From JAFDVL01 sp031398365 (GTDB taxonomy: Bacteria; Acidobacteriota; Blastocatellia; RBC074), in contig JANNND010000288.1 in the NCBI GenBank assembly GCA_031398365.1, positions 1 through 20,718 of the forward strand: a DNA stretch of 20,718 bases, written 5' to 3'. Each line of letters opens with the position of its first letter. Position 1 is the stretch's first letter. The position numbers and the translations under genes were made by a program. The notes beneath the pieces are model-generated. The model saw nothing but the letters and a program-made list of their open reading frames with translations, made no database searches and had not been told where the DNA came from. Shown here in pieces: positions 1 to 6,143 of the stretch.

Positions 1-749
1 CGTTGCCCGCTTTCCCAAATGTACGGCGTCGCCCAATTGGTGCCGACTTCGCGGTCGGCGCGCCAGATTTGCTTGCCCGTCTTTTTGTCGAGTGCAGCAA
101 GGTAAGATTGTTCATCGTTGTCGTTGAGCAAGTACAAATGATCTTTGTGAATAATGGGCGAGGCTGCCGTCCCCCAGCCGAAGCGGGTTTTGCGCGCATC
201 CCACTTTTGCTGCCATAACAATTTGCCTTTCAAATCAAAGCAAAAGATACCGAGGTTGCCGAAGTAGGCATAGACGCGCTGACCGTCGGTCACGGGTGTT
301 TCCGACGCGTAGCTGTTTTTTAAGTGGCGCGAAAATGCGGGCGCGCCGCGATGCACCTCTTTTTCCCAGAGAATCTTGCCCGTCTTAAAGCTCACGGCGT
401 ACACCACCCACCGATGTTCGTCTTTGGGCACAGGGCGTTCACCGCCAAAATATAAACCTTTCTTTGGCGCTTCCTTATCATCGGCACTTATGACTGAGGT
501 CAGAAAAATGTTGTCGCCCCAGACAATCGGCGAAGACCAGCCGACGCCGGGAATGGCAGTCTTCCACGCGACGTTTTCGGTGGTACTCCACTTGTCGGGC
601 AGATTCGGGTCTTCCGCCACGCCAAGCGAACCCGCGCCGCGAAATTGGGGCCAGTTGGCATTGCCCGGCGCAGTCGAAGCGGCAGGCAGGTGCAAGAACG
701 TGAAGGCAACCAATAGAAAAGCAACCGCGAAGATAGATCGGCGAACCAT
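1..749 (-). CDS. Secreted PQQ-like beta-propeller protein (3' end beyond window)
   Basis: Reading leftward from the ATG at 747-749 gives about 249 residues with no stop before the window edge, so the C-terminus is missing. An AGGGAG-type ribosome site (GGGAG at 757-761) lies 7 nt upstream. The protein starts with a signal peptide (VRRS, then a hydrophobic stretch to about residue 26), followed by the family opening NWPQFRGAG...LPDKWSTTENVAWK. Propeller-blade signatures follow: a VSFKTGKILWEK blade, a CFDLKGKLLWQQ blade and a LDKKTGKQIWR blade, each ending in the docking tryptophan of the PQQ/BamB-like fold. The role is unknown. Such proteins are periplasmic or exported, and may be quinoproteins or scaffolds without cofactor. 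It is divergent from another member of the same family at 983. Family confidence is high and function is open. Confidence 0.88.
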   Translation of the reverse strand, partial: MVRRSIFAVAFLLVAFTFLHLPAASTAPGNANWPQFRGAGSLGVAEDPNLPDKWSTTENVAWKTAIPGVGWSSPIVWGDNIFLTSVISADDKEAPKKGLYFGGERPVPKDEHRWVVYAVSFKTGKILWEKEVHRGAPAFSRHLKNSYASETPVTDGQRVYAYFGNLGIFCFDLKGKLLWQQKWDARKTRFGWGTAASPIIHKDHLYLLNDNDEQSYLAALDKKTGKQIWRADREVGTNWATPYIWESGQ

Positions 750-802
750 AATGACACTCCCTAAAGATAGATTGGATTTTTCGGCATACAACCAGCGGCG
801 GA

Positions 803-831
803 ATCCTATAGAGGCCGTATAAGACTGTCAA
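803..831 (-). promoter_or_regulatory. Likely sigma70-type promoter of the leftward beta-propeller gene
   Basis: On the minus strand a perfect TTGACA (826-831) is followed by a 17-nt spacer and TAGGAT (803-808, four of six consensus bases). The start point would be near 796, giving a leader of roughly 45 nt before the ATG at 749. This is read from consensus only. Confidence 0.5.
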
Positions 832-855
832 CGTTCGTACTGCTACGCCGGGCAA

Positions 856-864
856 TGCTATACT
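856..864 (+). promoter_or_regulatory. Possible extended -10 element for the rightward beta-propeller gene
   Basis: TGCTATACT fits the extended -10 pattern TGnTATAAT with one mismatch. No clear -35 box lies at the right distance. If used, transcription would begin near 871 and the 25-bp palindrome at 881-961 would be part of the leader of the 983 gene. This is a tentative call. Confidence 0.3.
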
Positions 865-880
865 TCAGGAATCAAAAATA

Positions 881-961
881 CAGTACGGGGAGCGTGAGCG
901 ACCTGACTTTTCGCATGTGTGGATTTGATCGAAGCGCAGGTCGCTCACGCTCCCCGTACTG
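881..961. repeat. 25-bp perfect inverted repeat with 31-nt loop
   Basis: Positions 881-905 are the exact reverse complement of 937-961, and the core reads GGGGAGCGTGAGCGACC. It sits between two divergent genes, so it is not a transcription terminator for either. The perfect arms suggest a REP- or MITE-like dispersed element, or a strong leader hairpin for the gene at 983, whose ribosome site begins 11 nt after the repeat. No second copy occurs in this window. Confidence 0.85.
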
Positions 962-982
962 CATCATTTTCAGGAGTAATTA

Positions 983-2203
983 ATGCGAGTCATTCAGTTC
1001 CTAATCGTCATCCTTTTACTGCAACCCGTGTTCGCGCAGGATTGGGCGCAATGGCGCGGGGCCAATCGGGACGGCCAAGTGCAAGGTTTCGTGGCACCGA
1101 AAACGTGGCCGGAGAAATTAACACAGCGCTGGAAAGTCCCCGTCGGCATTGGTCACGCAACGCCTGTCGTCGTGGGCAAGCGTGTGTATCTACATACGCG
1201 CCAGGACGAACGCGAAACGGTGCTATGCCTTGATCTGGAAAGCGGTAAAACGCTTTGGCAGGACGGCTACGCGGCGGCCTACACCATAAACTCAGCCGCG
1301 ACGGGACATGGCAAAGGGCCGAAATCCACGCCGGTTGTCAGCAACGGCAAGCTGTACACGCTGGGCATTACGGGCATTCTGTCATGCTATGACACCGCGT
1401 CGGGCAAGCTGCGCTGGCGCAAGGAATTCAGCAAGCGCTTTAAGGAAACCGCGCCTGACTTCGGCACGGCGATGTCGCCGCTGGTGGATCGTGGGCTGGT
1501 GATTGCGCACGTCGGCGGCAGCAATTCAGGCGGCTTGCTTGCCTTCGATGCGGAAAGCGGCGCAGAGAAATGGGCGTGGACAGGCGATGGTCCCGGCTAT
1601 GCTTCACCCATCGTCGTTGACCTGGTCGGCAAGCGGCAAATCATCACGCAATCGCAGCAAAAGATCGTCAGCATTTGGGCCGACAATGGTCATCCGTTAT
1701 GGGCGATGCCGTTCGAGACTGCATATGTGCAAAACATCGTGACGCCGATCCAATGGAACGACACAATTATTTTTTCGGGACTTGGCAAAGGCGTGTTTGC
1801 GATTCGCCCCGGTTGGCGTAACAACGCGTGGGTGACGGACAAGGTGTGGCATAACAACGACGTTGCAATGTATATGAACTCGCCTTTAATCAGCGGCAAT
1901 TGGTTGTTTGGGCTGTCGCACAAGCAAAAGGGACAATTCTTCTGTCTGGATTTGGCGACCGGAAAAACGCTCTGGGCTGGCGATGGGCGACAGGGGGAAA
2001 ATGCGGCGTTGGTGATAGCGGGCAATGTGCTGTTTTCATTGACGGAAGGCGCGGATTTGCTGGTCTCGAATGTGTCGAGCAAAGGGCCGAGCCTGCTCAA
2101 ACGCTATGATGTGGCGGACAGCCCAACGTGGGCGCATCCGGTGATTGTGGGCAATCGCATTTTGATTAAGGACGAAAAGATGTTGGCGTCGTGGAACTGG
2201 TAA
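983..2203 (+). CDS. Secreted PQQ-like beta-propeller protein
   Basis: This is a 406-residue exported protein. The ATG at 983 has AGGAG at 972-976, 6 nt upstream. Residues 1-18 form a short signal peptide (MRVIQFLIVILLLQPVFA), followed by QDWAQWRGANRDG, the usual opening of this family in Acidobacteriota and Planctomycetota. Blades are marked by the repeats CLDLESGKTLW, CYDTASGKLRW, AFDAESGAEKW, SIWADNGHPLW and CLDLATGKTLW, about six in all. I see no haem-binding CXXCH motif and no adjacent Cys pair like that of PQQ alcohol dehydrogenases, so enzymatic activity is not supported. It is followed 105 nt later by a paralogue in the same direction (ATG 2309) and is divergent from a third. It is probably periplasmic; the ligand is unknown. 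Confidence 0.9.
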   Translation: MRVIQFLIVILLLQPVFAQDWAQWRGANRDGQVQGFVAPKTWPEKLTQRWKVPVGIGHATPVVVGKRVYLHTRQDERETVLCLDLESGKTLWQDGYAAAYTINSAATGHGKGPKSTPVVSNGKLYTLGITGILSCYDTASGKLRWRKEFSKRFKETAPDFGTAMSPLVDRGLVIAHVGGSNSGGLLAFDAESGAEKWAWTGDGPGYASPIVVDLVGKRQIITQSQQKIVSIWADNGHPLWAMPFETAYVQNIVTPIQWNDTIIFSGLGKGVFAIRPGWRNNAWVTDKVWHNNDVAMYMNSPLISGNWLFGLSHKQKGQFFCLDLATGKTLWAGDGRQGENAALVIAGNVLFSLTEGADLLVSNVSSKGPSLLKRYDVADSPTWAHPVIVGNRILIKDEKMLASWNW

Positions 2204-2308
2204 GACTTTTGTGGAAACCAGTCATTGCTGTTGAGAGTCTTAACTTTTCTCCACATACATTCGTTAGACTCGACCGTTTACGGGATAAACAATACCCTGG
2301 AGGAATTC

Positions 2309-3580
2309 ATGAAAAAAGTGATCGGAATTTCACTGTTGCTTGCGCTCTTCGTTTCTGTTGTCTGGGCTGACAATTGGCCGCAATGGCGTGGCCCGGCGCT
2401 CAATGGCATCAGCACGGAAAAGAATTTGCCCGTCAAATGGACGCCGACCGAAAACGTGACGTGGAAACTGGAAACATCAGCCTGGAGCGGAGCGACACCG
2501 ATCATTTGGAACGATCACATTTTCCTGAACATGGCCGATGGCACGGACAGCCCAACGCTGTCGCTGTGGTGCCTGAGCCGCAGCGATGGCAAGGTATTGT
2601 GGAAGCAGCCGCTCGGCGCAGGCAACGTCAAAATGCGCAAACAAAATATGTCGTCGCCTTCGCCGGTGACGGATGGGCGCAATGTTTGGGCATTGACGGG
2701 AACCGGCGTGCTGAAGAGCTTTGATTTCAAAGGCAGCGAGGTTTGGGCGCGCGACATTCAGAAAGAATACGGCAAGTTCGGCTTGAATTGGGGCTATGCG
2801 TCATCGCCTTTGCTGTATGAAGATTCGTTGTATGTGCCGGTGCTGCACGGGATGAAGACGGATGATCCGTCGTACCTGTTGCGCGTTGACAAGAAGACTG
2901 GCAAGACGCTCTGGAAAGTAGAGCGCCCCACGCCCGCAATTCGGGAATCGCCTGATTCATATATCACGCCTGCGCTCTTACGAAACGGTAACAACCTGGA
3001 AATCGTCGTCAGTGGCGGCGATTGTATAACGGGCCATGATTTGGCGACGGGCAAAGAGTTATGGCGTTCGTATGGACTTAACCCCGACAACGATCCGTTT
3101 TATCGCATCGTGAATTCGCCGCTGGTGTTTGACGGCATGATTTATGCGGGCAGCAAGTCGCGCCCCTATCTGGCCTTGCGCTCAGGTGGGCGCGGCGACA
3201 TCACTACCACGCATCGCGCCTGGGAGATTCAAAATGGCCCCGACGTGCCAACGCCTGTGACCGATGGCAAATACATTTACAACATCCGCGACAACGGCGG
3301 CTTGTTGTGTCTGGATGCGAAGACAGGCAAAGAAATTTACGCGCCGCAACGCATCAAGGCAGGCACCTACAGCTCTTCGCCCGTGCTGGCCGATGGTAAA
3401 GTGTACGTGACCAGCGAAGACGGCGTCACGGTGGTTTTCAAAGCCGGGCCGCAGTTTGAGGTGCTGGCGGAAAATGATATGGGCGATTATTGCCTGAGTT
3501 CACCGGCAATTTCAGATGGTCAGATTTTCATTCGCACGGCGAAGTATTTGTATTGCATTGGGAAGCGCGTGAAGAAGTAA
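2309..3580 (+). CDS. Secreted PQQ-like beta-propeller protein
   Basis: The reading frame is open upstream to 2225, but the ATG at 2309 has GGAGG at 2299-2303, 5 nt away, and starts exactly at a signal peptide (MKKVIGISLLLALFVSVVWA). The start is therefore placed there, giving 423 residues. The mature protein opens with DNWPQWRGPALNGISTEKNLPVKW. Blade signatures are LSRSDGKVLWK, SFDFKGSEVWAR, RVDKKTGKTLWK, GHDLATGKELW and CLDAKTGKEIY. It resembles the leftward protein at the window start (the motif TENVTWK against TENVAWK) more than its immediate upstream neighbour. No catalytic motif is evident. It is probably a periplasmic beta-propeller expressed with, or independently of, the 983 gene. The 105-nt gap holds no convincing promoter. 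Confidence 0.9.
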   Translation: MKKVIGISLLLALFVSVVWADNWPQWRGPALNGISTEKNLPVKWTPTENVTWKLETSAWSGATPIIWNDHIFLNMADGTDSPTLSLWCLSRSDGKVLWKQPLGAGNVKMRKQNMSSPSPVTDGRNVWALTGTGVLKSFDFKGSEVWARDIQKEYGKFGLNWGYASSPLLYEDSLYVPVLHGMKTDDPSYLLRVDKKTGKTLWKVERPTPAIRESPDSYITPALLRNGNNLEIVVSGGDCITGHDLATGKELWRSYGLNPDNDPFYRIVNSPLVFDGMIYAGSKSRPYLALRSGGRGDITTTHRAWEIQNGPDVPTPVTDGKYIYNIRDNGGLLCLDAKTGKEIYAPQRIKAGTYSSSPVLADGKVYVTSEDGVTVVFKAGPQFEVLAENDMGDYCLSSPAISDGQIFIRTAKYLYCIGKRVKK

Positions 3581-3643
3581 GAGAGGCAAACCTGTAGCTC
3601 GGGAATAGAGCGGCAAACAAGGGCTACCTTAAAGTTTTGAAGC

Positions 3644-4252
3644 TTAGGGGATTGTACTCTTGAAATAATCAATAATTTCCTGAAATACGCCAAGCAGTTC
3701 GGCGAGATTTCCCAAGTAATATTTTTGCGTATCAATCAACAATTCACCTTCCAGTTTCAAAAACAACCAGTCGTCGCCCGTTGTGACACACCCGTAAAGC
3801 ACGCTTAAGGGCAATCCACGTTGTTCATTGAAAATCTTGGCTCCGATCATTTGTGCGGCACATTGCGGAATGCCAATGTCCATATCATTTTTCTTCGCTT
3901 CAACCACTTGCAGAATAGGAGAAGTGACTTCCAAGGAACCTGTCTCTCTGGCAATAATAAAATCACACTCTCCTTTAAGGCCTTTCGCCTCGTCCACATT
4001 TAAATTGTCACCTGAATAGATCGTAAAGAACTTTTCATTTCGTTCGCGCAACTCAAGCAAAATTGGCGTTACGATCATTTCCGATTTGGCTTTTTCGCTT
4101 TTGACAGGAAGCTCTTGCGCCAATTGTAAGGCGCGCTGTAGGTTTTCGCCTGGCTCCTGTGGACTCACATTGGAAAAGATTCTGGCTCTTCGGCTTTTGA
4201 CACCCAAAGATTTTTCGACCTCGGCTAACGTTCTGAAATCGCTATAGGCCAT
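3644..4252 (-). CDS. PD-(D/E)XK nuclease-fold protein, function unknown
   Basis: This is a 202-residue cytosolic protein. The ATG at 4250-4252 has AGGAG at 4261-4265, 8 nt upstream. The pattern E58 (in KSEMIVTPILLEL), D97 (in GECDFII), then E118-A-K120 (in VVEAKKND), followed by a helix with Q130 and Q134, fits the PD-(D/E)XK restriction-endonuclease-like core. This grouping is inferred from the motif. Proteins of this size with the same layout occur as stand-alone genes of unknown role in cyanobacteria and other bacteria. All the expected catalytic residues are present, so it may be active. It has no restriction, methylase or toxin-antitoxin partner here, and it is convergent with the propeller gene and downstream of the LolA-like gene. 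Its base composition looks lower in GC than its neighbours, which would fit acquisition by transfer. Confidence 0.72.
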   Translation of the reverse strand: MAYSDFRTLAEVEKSLGVKSRRARIFSNVSPQEPGENLQRALQLAQELPVKSEKAKSEMIVTPILLELRERNEKFFTIYSGDNLNVDEAKGLKGECDFIIARETGSLEVTSPILQVVEAKKNDMDIGIPQCAAQMIGAKIFNEQRGLPLSVLYGCVTTGDDWLFLKLEGELLIDTQKYYLGNLAELLGVFQEIIDYFKSTIP

Positions 4253-4281
4253 AACAGCTACTCCTAAAATTGTTTGCGCTC

Positions 4282-4310
4282 ATTCTAATGCACTCCGTCA
4301 GGAGTTGTAA
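4282..4310 (-). promoter_or_regulatory. Candidate promoter of the PD-(D/E)XK gene with dyad in spacer
   Basis: On the minus strand, TTACAA (4305-4310) is followed by a 17-nt spacer and TAGAAT (4282-4287, five of six consensus). The spacer contains an inverted repeat, ACTCC-4 nt-GGAGT (plus-strand 4292-4305), and a second AGGAGT/ACTCCT pair spans 4300-4319. A repressor could bind such a dyad. The -35 box is weak. Confidence 0.4.
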
Positions 4311-4332
4311 CTCACTCCTATTGATTGTGCTA

Positions 4333-5886
4333 TCAATCGGGCTTGACTGTTGGGTCTTTCAACTTTTCTTTTTCAGACTCCACATTGAAGCGTTTGTAGT
4401 TCCCATACTCCACTATTGAATTCGCCGTGAAGCCTTTGACCATCAGCACCTTCACCGACAAGTTAATGTCCGCACGCGTCGGCAACCAGATTTCGTTGTT
4501 GACGCGGTCTTGTTCCAGCACAAAGGTCGCGCCTTCTTTCAGTGAAGCGAGCATGCCGCCCGCGACCTTGTACGCTTCGACCAAACGGGCTTCGACACGG
4601 GCGACCTGTTTGTCATTCGCATCCACCCAAATCGCGCCAGCCGTTTTGCCAAAGAATTTTTCCACGCGTTTTTGCGGCTTATAGCCCGGCAGCGGTTCAA
4701 AATCAAAGACGATTACATCGCGACCCCGAAACCGTTCGCGGCGCGGATTGGTCAATTTTGACGCCCGCAACACATCGGCAATCGAAGGGCGTTGGCCCCG
4801 TTCGTCATCGGGTGGCCCCGCCGCATCCTGCGCCGATTCGCGTTCTTTGTCGGCCTTTTTTTCTTTCTCAGTTTCTTTCTTTTCGATCTCGCGCACGCGT
4901 TTTTCGATGCGTTTGTCCTCACTTTCCAATTCGCCCGCGGATAGCGGCTTGCCGTTCTTCTCAATCAAGCGCCTGATGCGATTGCCTTTGTAAAACGTTA
5001 ACTCGAACGTCTCAGATTTTTTCTCGCGTAGTTGTCCGGTGGCATCGGTTTCGCGATCCGTTTGTTTTTGTGTGAACGTGTATTTTTCCAGCAGTTCATC
5101 AATCTTCTCTTCATTCGCTTTGACATCCAGCAATAAGGCATCAATGTCCGGCAAAGGTTCGTTGGAGAGCTTGGGGAAATCAAACAGGGCGCGATTCAGG
5201 GCAGGGTTGTGCGTAATCTGTTCCAGCTTGATTTCGTAGACCTCTGCGCCTTGGGTCATCGTTATCCAATGGGCTTCCTGAAGGCCATTGACGGTGCGAT
5301 AGTCGCCATAATCAAAGATGCGGATGAATGCTCCGGCGGGAATTTCTTCGCGCAACAATAAGCCCGATGTCACATCAAAGTGCAGCTTAATCCGCACGTT
5401 TTTCGCTGTTGTCAGCAAGATGGCGTTGGCCGCTTTGCCATTGATATTAGTCAATCCACCGAATGCCAGCTTCGCCTTGTCTTTTTTCGCATCCAGCCAA
5501 CGCGTGTTGCGAAACAGAGCTTCGGCTTGAAAGTCGCGGCTGGCCTCTCCGGTCAATGTCCGCAAGCCATCGCGCGAATCACGAACCCAACCTGATTTAC
5601 CGCTGTAACCCAAACTGGTTTCCAGCCCGCGCACATCAAACGTTGCGGTGTACAGATTCGGCCACAGCGCGGCGGCCTGATATTGTCCCGCTGCACCATC
5701 GCTTTTGCGTGTAACAGTCCCTTTCACCTGCCACGAACGGATGTTGCGCAAGGCTTTCTCGCCGCCCCCATTGGTCGTCGCTTTGGTGGCTTGTTTGAGG
5801 ATTTTGTCCGGCGCTTGTGCGCCCGTTGCCAAAGAAAAGACACTGACCAAAAGGAAAGAAAGAAAGCCGCTAAAAAATCTGTGCAT
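4333..5886 (-). CDS. Exported double LolA-like (outer-membrane lipoprotein-sorting-like) protein
   Basis: The frame is open to 6045, but the ATG at 5884-5886 has AGGAG at 5892-5896 (5 nt) and starts a signal peptide (MHRFFSGFLSFLLVSVFSLA...AQA, cleavage near residue 25). The start is set there, giving 517 residues. Residues of roughly 26-240 form a LolA/MucB-like half-barrel: a helix with 'KALRNIRSWQVKGTV', then strand-rich sequence with FDVTSGLLLREE and FIRIFDYGDYRTVNGLQ. Residues 255-505 look like a second related domain (YTFTQKQTDRE..., IWVDANDKQVARVEARL, EYGNYKRFNVE). They are separated internally by a highly charged Lys/Glu helix at about 320-355, probably a coiled coil. The family is common in Acidobacteriota, and a periplasmic lipid or lipoprotein carrier role is inferred. 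It is divergent from the MsbA-like exporter, which fits envelope transport. Confidence 0.78.
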   Translation of the reverse strand: MHRFFSGFLSFLLVSVFSLATGAQAPDKILKQATKATTNGGGEKALRNIRSWQVKGTVTRKSDGAAGQYQAAALWPNLYTATFDVRGLETSLGYSGKSGWVRDSRDGLRTLTGEASRDFQAEALFRNTRWLDAKKDKAKLAFGGLTNINGKAANAILLTTAKNVRIKLHFDVTSGLLLREEIPAGAFIRIFDYGDYRTVNGLQEAHWITMTQGAEVYEIKLEQITHNPALNRALFDFPKLSNEPLPDIDALLLDVKANEEKIDELLEKYTFTQKQTDRETDATGQLREKKSETFELTFYKGNRIRRLIEKNGKPLSAGELESEDKRIEKRVREIEKKETEKEKKADKERESAQDAAGPPDDERGQRPSIADVLRASKLTNPRRERFRGRDVIVFDFEPLPGYKPQKRVEKFFGKTAGAIWVDANDKQVARVEARLVEAYKVAGGMLASLKEGATFVLEQDRVNNEIWLPTRADINLSVKVLMVKGFTANSIVEYGNYKRFNVESEKEKLKDPTVKPD

Positions 5887-6056
5887 CAAGACTCCTGAAC
5901 TGTAAACCAAGGGAACGGTGAATCGTCCAAGGTACGACCAAAGCTTGGCAAAGGTTACGCGGAATTGCAAAGGTTCTCTGCCAACAGTCCCGTACACCCA
6001 GCATTGCCGTGTCGAAACGTGCGCAAAATGCTGGCAGCACGCCACAGAACGAGGGC

Positions 6057-6086
6057 TTGACCCCTCTCTTGCTGCCCACCTATAAT
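6057..6086 (+). promoter_or_regulatory. Strong sigma70-type promoter for the MsbA-like exporter
   Basis: TTGACC (6057-6062), an 18-nt spacer and a perfect TATAAT (6081-6086) predict a start near 6093. The promoter lies inside the upstream extension of the exporter reading frame, which argues against any translation start before about 6095 and supports the ATG at 6144. Confidence 0.7.
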
Positions 6087-6143
6087 CGCCGTTTTGTGAA
6101 GTGCGAGCGAGACTCGCCGATTGACACGACTAGCCTGCAACCA

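Noticed and set aside
2225..2308. Longer start for the third beta-propeller and a weak promoter (TTGAGA...ATACAT)
   Set aside because: The ATG at 2309 has GGAGG and a signal peptide; the promoter-like boxes match consensus poorly and have an 18-nt spacer.
3581..3643. Terminator between convergent genes
   Set aside because: Only 4-5 bp complementary pieces (GCTC/GAGC, GTAGC/GCTAC) and no T-run; nothing convincing is present.
4542..4976. Long plus-strand reading frames opposite the LolA-like gene
   Set aside because: They mirror the codon pattern of the real minus-strand gene, have no ribosome site and show no recognisable domain.
5887..6045. 53-residue upstream extension of the LolA-like protein
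   Set aside because: The internal ATG at 5886 has a good AGGAG and begins a clear signal peptide; the extension would bury it.
6009..6143. N-terminal extension of the ABC exporter from a frame open to 6009
   Set aside because: A near-consensus promoter (6057-6086) lies inside it, and the extension (SKRAQNAGSTPQNEG...) is not like the start of MsbA-type proteins.
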